64,000 bases of DNA from Ferrimonas kyonanensis DSM 18153 (GCF_000425405.1 NZ_KE384363.1:1-64000); one strand, 5' to 3'; shown: positions 24,632 through 33,690, counted from the first letter of the stretch. Numbers and translations: made by a program. Notes: a model not told the origin generated them from the letters alone.

Positions 24632-25855
24632 TTACAGTGAGTAGAAGTAGTAGATTTGCGACTTCATGCGAATGATGATGCCGCGAATGACGTCCAGAAA
24701 CGACATAAAGGCGATGGGCTTTTCACCACTGATCCAGGCCAGCCCCACCGAACCCACAGGCACGGTATAGCCCTCGGGCTCCTCAATCTTCAATCGTACA
24801 AAGTGGTGCTTATTCTGCACATTGGCACCAGTGGTCTGGCGCACCGCCTCTTCACGACCGATGAGGTTCCCCTGAGATTCACCGGTCGCCTTCACGATGC
24901 CGGTCACTTCGGCCTTGAAGATGGTGCCCGGGTAGATGGCCGAAGCAAATTCCGCGGTCTGCCCCACCTTAATGTTGCGCATCGCCTGATGATTGATCCT
25001 CATCAACACGTACTTTTCATCGGTAAACATGTTGATGCGGGCCACCGCCCCCACGTACTGACCGGGGCGTAAAATGAAGTTGGTCATAAAGCCGTCATCC
25101 GGGGCATACACCTTGGTGGACTCCAGGTTCCAGCGATCCTGAGCCAGGGTCTGAATCGCTACATCCACATCCGCCTGGGCACTGGCCACCGACAACTGCG
25201 CCTGATCCACCGCCAGCAACGCTTTATCGGCACTGACTCTGGCTTTCGCCAGCTTCGCCTGCAACGCCACCTGCTGAGCCTGTGCGGCGGCCACTTTGTT
25301 GTGCTGCTCGTCCAGCAAACTCTCGGTCACCGACTGAGGTACCACCCGGTTCTGCTCGATGAAGCGGGTCAATTGCGCCTGTTTCCAGTTCAGATCTTCA
25401 TCGGCAGCCTTGAGTTCATTGTCGATGATCTCTATGTCTTTGACCGCTTCCTGGTGTTGAGCCTGGCTGATGGCCACCTCTTCGCCAGCCATCTTCAGCG
25501 CCACTTGCTCGGACGCCAGATTGGCCTCGGAGCGCTCGACCGCAATTCGATAGGGTTCATCATCCAACTCGTAGATCAGCTGCCCCTGAGTAACGTAATC
25601 GTTCGGGGCCACATGCAAGGCTTTCACCTTGCCTTTAATCGCAGTGTTGCCGGGGCGGAGCTGCACATGGGGTGCCTGCACCACTGAACCACCGGACATG
25701 TCCATCGGGGTGTAGTTGAGCAAGCCCACCCAGACAAACAACAACCAGCCGCTGCCGCCCAGGTAGGCAAAGCTCTTGGTGTAGGTATTCCAGGGCATGC
25801 CGATCATTCTCAGCAGGTAGATAAACAGTGCCCAAACCGCCAATCCCTCAAGCAT
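24632..25855 (-). CDS. HlyD/EmrA-like membrane fusion protein (YibH type)
   Basis: This 407-residue periplasmic adaptor is anchored by an N-terminal segment. Two hydrophobic stretches (LAVWALFIYLLRMIG and GGSGWLLFVWVGLLNY) precede the lipoyl half-motif GKVKALHVAPNDYVTQGQLIYELD near residue 78. A long coiled-coil hairpin runs from about 105 to 225 (VERSEANLASEQVALK to SVASAQADVDVAIQ). Then come the second lipoyl half (VYAPDDGFMTNFILRPGQYV) and a beta-barrel. Eight bases overlap with the upstream YibI-like gene, the pairing known from E. coli yibI-yibH. No transporter or TolC partner is next to it. AAAGGAGG precedes the ATG. Confidence 0.82.
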   Translation of the reverse strand: MLEGLAVWALFIYLLRMIGMPWNTYTKSFAYLGGSGWLLFVWVGLLNYTPMDMSGGSVVQAPHVQLRPGNTAIKGKVKALHVAPNDYVTQGQLIYELDDEPYRIAVERSEANLASEQVALKMAGEEVAISQAQHQEAVKDIEIIDNELKAADEDLNWKQAQLTRFIEQNRVVPQSVTESLLDEQHNKVAAAQAQQVALQAKLAKARVSADKALLAVDQAQLSVASAQADVDVAIQTLAQDRWNLESTKVYAPDDGFMTNFILRPGQYVGAVARINMFTDEKYVLMRINHQAMRNIKVGQTAEFASAIYPGTIFKAEVTGIVKATGESQGNLIGREEAVRQTTGANVQNKHHFVRLKIEEPEGYTVPVGSVGLAWISGEKPIAFMSFLDVIRGIIIRMKSQIYYFYSL

Positions 25856-26165
25856 GGTCGCCCTCCTTTAGCGGAGATTCACGCCAGATATCACGCACCC
25901 GACGCAGGGCACTTTCACCGTCGACAAATGCCAGAATGACCGCCAGGACCCACACCCAATGCCACACAAAGCCTATCCAGGTCAGTATGGTGATCAACCC
26001 AGTCTGATGATGTTTGCGATTATGGGCCTTACTGATAGGTAACTCGTGCAGCTTCCAGAACCCATACAGGGCCGCCGCAATACTGCCAACCAACACCACC
26101 GCCGCCACGACGTGCAAGGTGGTATCGGCGCCGGTTCCGACAAAAGGTGAACTCAATAAACTCAT
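25848..26165 (-). CDS. YibI-like inner-membrane protein (DUF3302 type)
   Basis: This 105-residue protein has two membrane helices (HVVAAVVLVGSIAAALYG and ITILTWIGFVWHWVWVLAVILAFV). Between them lies KLHELPISKAHNRKHHQ, matching the pattern of E. coli YibI, whose gene precedes the HlyD-type yibH. The stop overlaps the HlyD start, so translation is coupled. The in-frame ATG at 26165 is chosen over an upstream start at 26228 because it begins the conserved part; the ribosome site is weak. The role is unknown, probably accessory to the adaptor protein. Confidence 0.65.
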   Translation of the reverse strand: MSLLSSPFVGTGADTTLHVVAAVVLVGSIAAALYGFWKLHELPISKAHNRKHHQTGLITILTWIGFVWHWVWVLAVILAFVDGESALRRVRDIWRESPLKEGDHA

Positions 26166-26364
26166 TGTGGTGCCAAACTCCCGAGTGTGTACTGTGCCCT
26201 GGCGCAACGCCGTTTCCCGCCGACTCAAGTCGAAGAAAACTGAGCAACACAGACAAAAAAGCGAAGAGGTTCAATCGGCCATGATCATGACCAATGATCT
26301 AACATGCTGAATACAAAGGTATTTTCGCCATCTCGAACCATCCTCTGTATCGATGGCAGACAAT

Positions 26365-26379
26365 GTTACATTTTGTTAC
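26365..26379 (-). promoter_or_regulatory. CpxR-like direct repeat
   Basis: On the minus strand this reads GTAAC-AAAAT-GTAAC, eight of ten matches to the CpxR box GTAAA-N5-GTAAA. It lies 200 bases upstream of the YibI-like/HlyD unit. An envelope-stress link would make sense for a membrane fusion protein, but the distance is large. Confidence 0.3.
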
Positions 26380-26450
26380 TGAACCAAGACTTAACTCAGG
26401 CGGGGAAATCATTAATGTCGGCTTAATCAACCGAAAGGTTGTCTGGTTCC

Positions 26451-26476
26451 GGCCATCCGCCAGTACGGCGGACGGC
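26451..26476 (-). terminator. Inverted repeat after kefB
   Basis: GGCCATCCGCC pairs with GGCGGACGGCC at ten of eleven positions, 12 bases beyond the kefB stop. There is no T tract, so it may be Rho-dependent or an RNA-stabilising hairpin. Confidence 0.4.
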
Positions 26477-26487
26477 CGCGTTGCGGC

Positions 26488-28416
26488 TCAATCCAACTCA
26501 GACTCGGCCGCTTGGAGTTTGTCGGCATAGCCCTTGGGCGGTGGGGTCCAGCTGCGCTCGGCTCGAGAATGGCGCTCACTGTCCTCTTCCTGCATCGCTT
26601 CAACCAACAGCTCCTCCAGTTGCATAAACAGCTCACGATAATGAACACCGAAGCGATCCTCGTCGCTGGACTGCAACCAGGATTCGTACAACAGCTTATC
26701 GTGCTCACGATCCAGCTGTTCGTAGAATGCCCGCCGCTGCCGCACCCGGAATGGGTGCCCGCCCAGAGCAATCATCGCATCGGAGGCTAAAGTTAACGCC
26801 GACTGCATGGTCTCCTTGATGACGTAATCCACGCCGACACTTCGCAGTGCATAGACATGGCCACGGTCATAGCCGCGGGCAAACACTTTCACCTTGGGGT
26901 AGTGACGCTTCACGTACTCCACCAACTCAACCGATCGCTCCTTTTCATCCAGAGCCACCACCAGCATCGAGGCTTGTTCAATGCCGGCGGTATGCAGCAA
27001 GTCTGGCCGGGTGGCGTCGCCAAAGTAGCTCTTCACATTGACACTTCGAAGAATTTCCACCTGAGCTGCATTGTGATCCAGCACCACGGTTTTGATGCCG
27101 TGGGCGATAAACATACGGTTGATGATCTGGCCAAAACGACCAATGCCAGCAATGATGACCGTCCCCGGCTCGTCGATTTCATCCGCCTCGCGATCGTTAC
27201 TGCGCTTCTGATATCTGGGCAAAATCACCTTGTCATACAGGATAAACAGCCCGGGAGTCAGGAACATCGACAGCGCCACCACCAAAGACAGCATCTGCCC
27301 TAAGGCCGGTGCAATCACGTGCTGCTGCTGGGTATAGCCCAACAACACGAAACCAAACTCACCGGCCTGGGCCAGGCTTAAGGCAAACAGCCAGCGATCG
27401 CTGCCGCGAATCCGGAATACCAGCCCCAATAGGTACAACACCACCAGCTTTATCAGGATCACCGCCGCCGTCAGTGCCAATACGGTGCCTAACTGCTCCA
27501 CCAGTACCGAAAAGTTGATGCCGGCACCGACAGTGATGAAAAACAGGCCCAGCAACAACCCCTTAAACGGTTCGATGTTGGACTCCAGCTCATGGCGAAA
27601 CTCACTGTTGGCCAACACCACCCCCGCCAGGAAGGCCCCCAGAGCCGGCGATAGCCCCACCAGCCCCATCAGTGCCGCGATGCCAATCACCAACAGCAGA
27701 GCGGTGGCGGTAAAGATCTCACGCAAACCGGAGTCGGCCACAAAGCGAAACAGCGGCCGACTGAAGTAGTGCCCGGCGGCCACCAACCCAATGATGGTCG
27801 CCATTACCACCAGCGCATAGGCCCAGCCGGGCAATCCGGCCACCAGAGACAGGTCATGATGCTCAACCGCCTGAGCCAGCCCTTGAGCCGCCTGCTGCAG
27901 TTCCAGCAGTGCCAGCAATGGGATGAAAGCCAGCATGGGAATGACGGCAATATCCTGAAACAGCAACACCGAAAAGGCCGAGCGGCCACCATCGGTTCGT
28001 CCCAAGCCTTTCTCGTTAAAGGTCTGCAACACAATGGCGGTGGAAGAGAGAGAGAAAATGAAGCCGATGGCCACAGCCGTCTGCCAGGCCAGTTGAAAAT
28101 ACAACCCCAGCGCCGTCATCGCCGCCGCCGTGAGGGCCACCTGCAGCCCGCCAAGTCCCAGCAGCCGGTGGCGCATCTCCCACAGCATTCGCGGTTCCAG
28201 CTCCAGCCCCACCACGAACAGCATCATTACCACCCCAAACTCGGCGAAATGCTGAATGGTGGCGGTCTCTTCGCCAACTAAACCCCAGAGGGGGCCGATC
28301 ACCACCCCGGCAATCAGATAACCCAGTACCGACCCCAATCCCAACTTCTTAGCGATGGGCACCGCAATCACGGCGGCCAGCAAGTAGATAAATGCCTGCA
28401 AAAAATAGGCGGTCAT
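26488..28416 (-). CDS. kefB: Glutathione-regulated potassium/proton antiporter, KefB/KefC type
   Basis: This 642-residue CPA2 antiporter exports potassium in electrophile stress. The membrane part has about 12-13 helices (from AFIYLLAAVIAVPIAKKLGLGSVLGYLIAG) with LLFQDIAVIPML, the Asp-containing CPA2 core helix. A TrkA-N/RCK domain follows from about residue 400, with the nucleotide loop GIGRFGQIINRM. The C-terminal 100 residues are a helical, charged tail. The ATG overlaps the stop of the kefG-like gene by four bases. The partner's identity supports KefB rather than KefC, which pairs with KefF. Confidence 0.88.
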   Translation of the reverse strand: MTAYFLQAFIYLLAAVIAVPIAKKLGLGSVLGYLIAGVVIGPLWGLVGEETATIQHFAEFGVVMMLFVVGLELEPRMLWEMRHRLLGLGGLQVALTAAAMTALGLYFQLAWQTAVAIGFIFSLSSTAIVLQTFNEKGLGRTDGGRSAFSVLLFQDIAVIPMLAFIPLLALLELQQAAQGLAQAVEHHDLSLVAGLPGWAYALVVMATIIGLVAAGHYFSRPLFRFVADSGLREIFTATALLLVIGIAALMGLVGLSPALGAFLAGVVLANSEFRHELESNIEPFKGLLLGLFFITVGAGINFSVLVEQLGTVLALTAAVILIKLVVLYLLGLVFRIRGSDRWLFALSLAQAGEFGFVLLGYTQQQHVIAPALGQMLSLVVALSMFLTPGLFILYDKVILPRYQKRSNDREADEIDEPGTVIIAGIGRFGQIINRMFIAHGIKTVVLDHNAAQVEILRSVNVKSYFGDATRPDLLHTAGIEQASMLVVALDEKERSVELVEYVKRHYPKVKVFARGYDRGHVYALRSVGVDYVIKETMQSALTLASDAMIALGGHPFRVRQRRAFYEQLDREHDKLLYESWLQSSDEDRFGVHYRELFMQLEELLVEAMQEEDSERHSRAERSWTPPPKGYADKLQAAESELD

Positions 28417-29030
28417 GAACGCGGCTCCCCATCGTCAAAGCAAGAGTTACAGGTTTCCAGATCCAACAATGGCCGCCAATCAGTATCGTCTCTGACCAGG
28501 CTGGTGAGCAGCCGCTTCCAGCGCTCGATGTGCTGCCCAACCCGCAACTCCTCCACCGCGGTTCTGGCACCGAACAGCACCAACGGCGGCAGATATTGCA
28601 TGCCAATCAGGCGCGCGGTCTGTTCCAGCGGCCGCAACAACTCCCGAATTGAAAAGTGATTGTAGCCCTGTTCCTGATAAGCGCTCTGAGCGCCTCCGGC
28701 GCTGACAACACACACCAATCGCTTACCATGCAGCGCGTCTCCGCCCTGGCCATAGGCAAAGCCATATTCCAGTACCAGGTCCTGCCACTCTTTGAGGATC
28801 GACGGAGTCGAGTACCAGAACAGCGGGAACAGAAACACCACCACATCGTGCTCTTTCAGCCGTTGCTGCTCTCGTTCAACATCGATGCGGTAATCCGGGT
28901 AGTCCCGGTACAGATCCACCAAGGTGACGCCATCAAGGCCATTGGCAGCCTGGAATAGCGGCGCATTGATCTCAGATCGGTGTGATGACGGATGGGCATA
29001 GAGAATCAAAACGGATTGTTGGTTTTGCAT
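28413..29030 (-). CDS. kefG: KefG-like NAD(P)H oxidoreductase, ancillary subunit of the antiporter
   Basis: This 205-residue flavodoxin-fold protein is required for full activity of KefB. It starts SVLILYAHPSSHRSEINAPL, with the FMN loop. FLFPLFWYSTPSILKEWQDLVLEYGFAYG matches the KefF/KefG/MdaB quinone-reductase signature. The ATG at 29030 follows GGAAG; two earlier in-frame ATGs are less well supported. It forms a two-gene operon with kefB through an ATGA overlap. The Cys-containing C-terminus LETCNSCFDDGE is longer than usual for the family. Confidence 0.85.
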   Translation of the reverse strand: MQNQQSVLILYAHPSSHRSEINAPLFQAANGLDGVTLVDLYRDYPDYRIDVEREQQRLKEHDVVVFLFPLFWYSTPSILKEWQDLVLEYGFAYGQGGDALHGKRLVCVVSAGGAQSAYQEQGYNHFSIRELLRPLEQTARLIGMQYLPPLVLFGARTAVEELRVGQHIERWKRLLTSLVRDDTDWRPLLDLETCNSCFDDGEPRS

Positions 29031-29162
29031 CAGTGCTTCCATGGCAGTGGGAATCAAACTCACACAAACGGTCGCCCTTCAGAGAGAGGCGGCGGCTTGC
29101 TCCCTATAACTATAATCGTGATATAAGAAGCATACCAATAACTTAGAATGAGGCGATCACAG

Positions 29163-29655
29163 TGAGCACAATAAGAAAAGCCTGCCGCGCCTATGGCAGT
29201 TGCGCATCGATGCCATTCTCAGCGGCTGTCGCGGCCACTACCCGGAGTCGCTGCTCAAACGCTGGACTGAAGGCGAACTCACCACCGAGTTTGTGAATCA
29301 CGTCCGCGATCATTTCTGGGTGATTGAACAGTCTCAGCGGATCATCGCCTCTGGCACCATCGACCTTGACTCCGGTAAGCTCGATGCCATCTTTGTCTGT
29401 CCTTCGGCCATGGGAACCGGCGCAGGCCGCAAAATGGTCACCCACCTGCAGCAGCTGGCTGTCGACGCGGGACTGGCTCAGATCAGCCTTGAAGCGACCC
29501 TCAATGCCGCGCCGTTTTATCGTCGGTTGGGATTTAAGGGCGAGACCACCAGCCTGTACCACAGCCCCCGGGGATTCAGCCTGGAGTGTATGGTCATGCA
29601 CAAGCTCATAAGGAAAGCCGCGGGCACTTGCAGCCCGAGCATGAATGTACTCTAA
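29163..29655 (+). CDS. GNAT-family N-acetyltransferase, probable frameshift near the start
   Basis: The frame from about 29200 encodes a nearly complete GNAT fold: LRIDAILSGCRGHYPESLL, then the acetyl-CoA loop VCPSAMGTGAGRKMVTHL, then NAAPFYRRLGFKGE. It has no good start: a stop at 29149 and only a TTG at 29200. In another frame a GTG at 29163 has a GAGG site and encodes STIRKA, just what a GNAT N-terminus should be. A small deletion around 29180, where a few residues of the usual D-L-P turn are missing, would explain both. The gene may be inactive, or translated from TTG without its first strand. The substrate is unknown. Confidence 0.6.
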
Positions 29656-29685
29656 TGCCCTACCCGCATTTTCCAGCTCCAGATT

Positions 29686-30774
29686 ATGACCCAGACTACC
29701 CGCGTTGATTTTCACAACTGGCACCCTCAACTCTCTAGCGCCCTGAAATACGTTGTCATCATGGCTCGTTACCAGCAACAGTGGCTGTTGGTGCGCCATC
29801 ACCAACGTCAGACTCTGGAGATCCCCGGAGGTAAAATCGAGGCGGGCGAAACGCCCATCGAGGCCGCCCGGCGGGAGTTGTATGAAGAAACCGGCGCCAC
29901 TGATTTCACCCTGACGCCGATGGAGGTCTACCGGGTGAGTAGCGGCAACTCGGAGCCGAGTTTCGGGCTGCTGCTGACTGCAGAGATTCGCAGCTTGTCG
30001 TCGTTGCCCAAGGGCTCGGAGATTGCCGAGGTTCACCCGGTAACCCACCGCCCCGAGGACTGCGACATGACCTGGGCCGCTATTCAACCGGTGTTATTCG
30101 ATCACGTCACTCGCCGGCAGCAACTGCTTGAACAGCTTGGGGCCTATCAGCACGTCATCTGGGACTGGAACGGCACTCTGGTGGACGATGCGCCGCTGGC
30201 CACCGACATTGTAAACCGCCTGATGGCCAGCCAGAGCCTCGGCAGTATCAGCCTGGAACAGTATCGAAACGACTTCTGTCACCCGGTCATCGATTACTAC
30301 CAGGGGTTAGGGTTCGATTTTAACCGTCTGCCTTTTGATCAGCTGTGTCAGCAGTTTGGGCAACAATATCGCGCCGGTCGAGACCAGCTGAAACTGCACA
30401 GAGGCAGCCGCTTTCTGTTGCGCTCCCTCAGTCGGAGTCATACCCAGTCGCTGCTGTCCGCCAGTGCTCAACACAGCCTGGAACAGTGCATCAGCCATCA
30501 TCGCCTGGAGGGGCTGTTCGATTACCTCTACGGCCTGGATAACCACCATGCCGCCAGCAAGATCGATCGCGGGCGTGAACTGCTGCAGGTCAGTGGTATC
30601 GCTCCGGAACGGACGTTAATCATCGGCGATACCGATCATGACTGGGAGGTGGCCGACGCGCTGGGCACTCGACTCTGGCTCATTGCCGACGGTCATCAAA
30701 GTGAGGCCAAACTCAGCGCATTGCACGATACCGTCTTCAGCAACTGGCAACAGCTCAACCCCGGTGCAGCGTGA
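29686..30774 (+). CDS. NUDIX hydrolase - HAD phosphatase fusion
   Basis: This 362-residue cytoplasmic protein joins two phosphate-removing enzymes. Residues 1-145 are a NUDIX domain with a perfect box, GKIEAGETPIEAARRELYEETG, close to the YtkD/ADP-ribose pyrophosphatase type. Residues 155-360 are a HAD phosphatase with motif I IWDWNGTLVDDA, motif II SAS near LLSASAQ, and the motif III/IV pair KIDRGRELL and IIGDTDHDWEVA. Motif I has Asn-Gly-Thr where most have Asp-Gly-Thr, a variant seen in real phosphoglycolate-type members. A natural logic is NTP or dinucleotide to NMP, then NMP to nucleoside. No clear ribosome site was seen. Confidence 0.8.
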   Translation: MTQTTRVDFHNWHPQLSSALKYVVIMARYQQQWLLVRHHQRQTLEIPGGKIEAGETPIEAARRELYEETGATDFTLTPMEVYRVSSGNSEPSFGLLLTAEIRSLSSLPKGSEIAEVHPVTHRPEDCDMTWAAIQPVLFDHVTRRQQLLEQLGAYQHVIWDWNGTLVDDAPLATDIVNRLMASQSLGSISLEQYRNDFCHPVIDYYQGLGFDFNRLPFDQLCQQFGQQYRAGRDQLKLHRGSRFLLRSLSRSHTQSLLSASAQHSLEQCISHHRLEGLFDYLYGLDNHHAASKIDRGRELLQVSGIAPERTLIIGDTDHDWEVADALGTRLWLIADGHQSEAKLSALHDTVFSNWQQLNPGAA

Positions 30775-30783
30775 CCATTGCCG

Positions 30784-31176
30784 TTAGAATAACGCCAGGC
30801 GCAGATTCTCTACAATCAATATCAGGATCACAATCCAACTGAGCAGCGTGCCCCAAAAGCGGCCTAAATGATAGCCGCCATTGCCGCCGGTCAACCCCCA
30901 GGGATGAAGTATCCGGGCTACCAGCCAGATAAGGCCACAGCCGTGCAGTAGCCAGCCACTGGCGCCATTGGACTCGGCCGCGATGAGCATCAACAACATC
31001 AGAGGCGCGTACTCCAACAGGTTGGCGTGGCTGCGGATCCGTATCTCCAGCGAGCGGTTGTCGCCGCAGCCGACGCCTATGCCGCAGGCACGGCGCATGG
31101 CCACCACTCGATAAGCCAGCACCATCATAATGGCGGCGGTGGCTGCGATATAAATTCCACTAATCATCAATGACAT
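30784..31176 (-). CDS. MAPEG-family membrane protein
   Basis: This 130-residue protein with four helices belongs to the membrane-associated eicosanoid/glutathione metabolism group, YecN-like. The signature SHANLLEYAPLMLLMLIAAESNG is clear, with the conserved Asn and Glu at the glutathione site. The C-terminal ARILHPWGLTGG and LSWIVILILIVENL are typical. A glutathione-dependent role is known for some members; bacterial YecN-like ones are not characterised. It is convergent with the NUDIX-HAD gene. Confidence 0.8.
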   Translation of the reverse strand: MSLMISGIYIAATAAIMMVLAYRVVAMRRACGIGVGCGDNRSLEIRIRSHANLLEYAPLMLLMLIAAESNGASGWLLHGCGLIWLVARILHPWGLTGGNGGYHLGRFWGTLLSWIVILILIVENLRLALF

Positions 31177-31245
31177 AAACTCTCTCCCTAAACCAATTAC
31201 CCTATCACCATCACCGCGTACTGCCCAGCCTCTGCCGAAACATAA

Positions 31246-31271
31246 AAAAAGCGCCCAATGGCGCTTTTAAG
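31246..31271 (-). terminator. Terminator of the membrane-protein gene
   Basis: AAAAGCGCC pairs with GGCGCTTTT around CAAT. On the minus strand a run of seven T follows. It lies just after the stop of the gene at 31287. Confidence 0.85.
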
Positions 31272-31286
31272 GGGCATAAAACCGAC

Positions 31287-31709
31287 TCAGTAGGACTCGG
31301 GTGAGTAATACGGCTTAAACAGGGTCAATTTAAACACACCGACCCCCAAGCGGAACATCAGCCACAGCCAGCTGAAAAACAGCAGGTGCCACGCCTCTAG
31401 GGCCCATACCAATAGCGCCCCTCCGCCAATGAGTACCACCGAAACCTGAAACACGTTAATGACATTGGTGTAATGATCCTCGATAACGGTTTGGTAGGCT
31501 TCGGGCTTTTTCATCAAGGTCCAAACACCACCGCAGACCCAGAACAGGGCACACAATGACCAGAACCAGGGGCTGACCAACCCGAGAGGACTGATCAGCA
31601 GGCTGACGCACATCAGGATGTATGAAATTTGCGCATCGAGGCGCGCCATTTCGTTGCGCTGGGGAAATGGCAACAACCCAGGAACCGAATGGGTGTGGCG
31701 AGCTGACAT
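31287..31709 (-). CDS. Inner-membrane protein of unknown function
   Basis: I cannot name this family. The 140-residue protein has helices at about YILMCVSLLISPLGLVSPWF, FWSLCALFWVCGGVWTLM, VFQVSVVLIGGGALLVWAL and LLFFSWLWLMFRLGVG. It ends in a short basic-aromatic tail. Two consecutive ATG codons occur; the second, at 31709, stands five bases after AAGGAGG and is the better start. It stands alone and has its own terminator. Confidence 0.7.
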   Translation of the reverse strand: MSARHTHSVPGLLPFPQRNEMARLDAQISYILMCVSLLISPLGLVSPWFWSLCALFWVCGGVWTLMKKPEAYQTVIEDHYTNVINVFQVSVVLIGGGALLVWALEAWHLLFFSWLWLMFRLGVGVFKLTLFKPYYSPESY

Positions 31710-31851
31710 CATACCTCCTTGTATAAACTGTCAGTGTTGCAACGGCATGGGTCGAAGATAGGCGGCATTGATTATCAAATCAACAGATAAAATCACGGTT
31801 TTACAATATCTTGAGAAACTAAAGTGAGGCTAAATCGCCAAGATTGTCGAC

Positions 31852-32385
31852 CTAGAGCGAACGGGAATCCGAGCTATCGGCATGTCGATGAAAGTCGACG
31901 CCATTGATGTAGGCAGTGATCACCTGTTCCATCGCCTGCTCTTTGGGCCCAGCCAAAGGCATGCGAGTAACCGCCAAAGCCGCGTAGCAGAGGCCGTCTT
32001 TAGTCTGAATGCCGCGATCCACGATCTGCTGCAACAACTGCACTTTGTGGGCATCACTGATGCCTCGGTCGGCGGCAAGCAATGCCATGTTGAAATCGCC
32101 CTCCTGCAGCGCTGCACTCACCAGTTGCTGCAGTGCCTGGGCCTGCCGGTCGACCAGTTTATGAGCCAGGGCCGTCTGATACATGGCATACAGCCATTTC
32201 CGTTCACCGCTGTACTCGGGTTTATCCAGGCTGACATCGATGGGGTCGCGCCCCGCCATGACCAGGGCTTCCATCGCCTGTGCAGAGCCGCCAACGCTGC
32301 CTTGTTTGACCACCGTCGTTGCCCGCATCGCCGAGATGCCCAGCGCCATCACCGCCACTACGGCCAGCACATGATGTAGTTTCAA
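31852..32385 (-). CDS. Hypothetical secreted or membrane-anchored helical protein
   Basis: I do not recognise this protein. I chose the TTG at 32385, preceded by AAGGAA, because it gives a clean signal anchor (KLHHVLAVVAVMALGISAM). The remaining 150 residues are helical, with TPR-like helix pairs (WLYAMYQTALAHKLVDRQAQALQQLVSAALQ; FNMALLAADRGISDAHKVQLLQQIV). It ends with INGVDFHRHADSSDSRSL. No catalytic motif is visible. A longer form from 32481 would add an unlikely N-terminus, although it includes a Cys in a weak lipobox-like context. Length is 177 residues. Confidence 0.6.
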   Translation of the reverse strand: MKLHHVLAVVAVMALGISAMRATTVVKQGSVGGSAQAMEALVMAGRDPIDVSLDKPEYSGERKWLYAMYQTALAHKLVDRQAQALQQLVSAALQEGDFNMALLAADRGISDAHKVQLLQQIVDRGIQTKDGLCYAALAVTRMPLAGPKEQAMEQVITAYINGVDFHRHADSSDSRSL

Positions 32386-32637
32386 GCCAATTCCTTGTTG
32401 TTCATGCCACCGCGACCACTGCCGCCGGCTGTCACCTTCATCCCTGAAACTGATCGCCGAGCAACCCGCTAAAACATGCATTGCTAATTTAAGTCAGTCT
32501 ACAAAGCCGTCGATGAGGATGCAAACGGCGAAACGAAATCGACCGCCTTTAGGGTATGAATGGCTTCAAGCTCTTCAAGGACAAAACGAGTCTGCCGATT
32601 GACAACGCTCTGCTTTGCGCAAAATTAAATCGCCCCG

Positions 32638-33690
32638 CTATCCCCGATTATCTCGAAACTCCGCCGGAGTCTTACCGACCCACTTTTTAAAATTTCGATA
32701 GAAGACCGAGGGCTCGGAGTAACCCAACTGCTCGGCGATGTCGCTGATGGGCAATTCAGATCCAAGCAGTAACTTGACCGCCCTTCCCCGACGTACCTTA
32801 TCTTTCAACTCCAGAAACTGGTGCCCTTCTCGCTTCAGTCGCCGGCCCAAAGTGGCTACGCTGATATTAAAGTGACTGGCCACCATCTCCTGGCTCAGAG
32901 CTTCCAGCTCCTGCTGGCCATCAATGAAGTCGCGTACCCGGGCACTGAGCGAGTCGTCTTTGCGGTAATGTGTCAGCAGTTGTTCCGGGCTGTTGGCCAA
33001 AAACGGTGACAAGGTGTCTGGGCTTTGCTGAATCGGCGCCTGCAGGTAGCGCACCGGCATCACCAGTTCGGTGACCGAGGCATCAAAACGAACCGGGGCC
33101 TGTAACAGGGCCGACAAGTCGGTATCAAAGCTATGACGGGAAAAAGAGAACTGAACCCGGCTGAGCAGCAGTGGCGAGTCAATCATCCAGGCAGACCAAC
33201 GGTGCAGGATAATGCACAGGCTCAGCAGTAAAAAACTGATGTTACTGTCATCCTGCCCGTTGACCATTCGTAACTGAAACCGAGCCTCTTCCCCCTGCTC
33301 CAGTAACTGCCACTGGTATTCATCGGACATCAGCCGAAAGTACTCGATCACCCGCAGCAGCGCCCGGCGCAGGTTGCGACAGCCAATGCTGGCATGACAC
33401 ATCATTCGAAAACTGCCCAGGCGCATCGGCCTTTGTGCATAGCCGGAGGACTCATCATTCAGCCGCTGCCACAACTGCCTCAGCAGCGCCGCATAGTCGC
33501 GGGCGTTCAACCCTCGGCCCTGCTGAAGCGCCGGCCAATCCAGTGCGTAATCCGCAAGTAATCGGTCGACATCCAGGCCTTGGCGCCTGGCGGCGGTGAG
33601 CGCACCAATGATAAAGGCGCTGTCGATCATCCCTTCCCTGGGGTGTGCACCGTGTCTGCTCTGGGTCATCTCCCTACCCCGGTTGTCCAT
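32638..33690 (-). CDS. AraC-family transcriptional regulator
   Basis: This 350-residue regulator has an N-terminal effector domain of the OruR/ArgR-like 'Arabinose_bd' type (about 20-220). A C-terminal double HTH follows, with NISVATLGRRLKREGHQF and ISDIAEQLGYSEPSVFYRNFKKWVGKTPAEFR, the diagnostic AraC tail. Family members control ornithine use, virulence or lipid metabolism; the ligand cannot be read here. An alternative start at ATG 33669 lies within seven codons and cannot be excluded. It has no divergent or operon partner. Confidence 0.8.
   Translation of the reverse strand: MDNRGREMTQSRHGAHPREGMIDSAFIIGALTAARRQGLDVDRLLADYALDWPALQQGRGLNARDYAALLRQLWQRLNDESSGYAQRPMRLGSFRMMCHASIGCRNLRRALLRVIEYFRLMSDEYQWQLLEQGEEARFQLRMVNGQDDSNISFLLLSLCIILHRWSAWMIDSPLLLSRVQFSFSRHSFDTDLSALLQAPVRFDASVTELVMPVRYLQAPIQQSPDTLSPFLANSPEQLLTHYRKDDSLSARVRDFIDGQQELEALSQEMVASHFNISVATLGRRLKREGHQFLELKDKVRRGRAVKLLLGSELPISDIAEQLGYSEPSVFYRNFKKWVGKTPAEFRDNRG

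Larger units (their letters stand above)
26166..26487. other. 322-base intergenic region between kefB 3' end and yibI-like gene
   Basis: This region holds the presumed promoter of the yibI-like/hlyD unit, a CpxR-like direct repeat (26365-26379) and a strong inverted repeat just after kefB (26451-26476). No coding frame is convincing. Confidence 0.4.
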
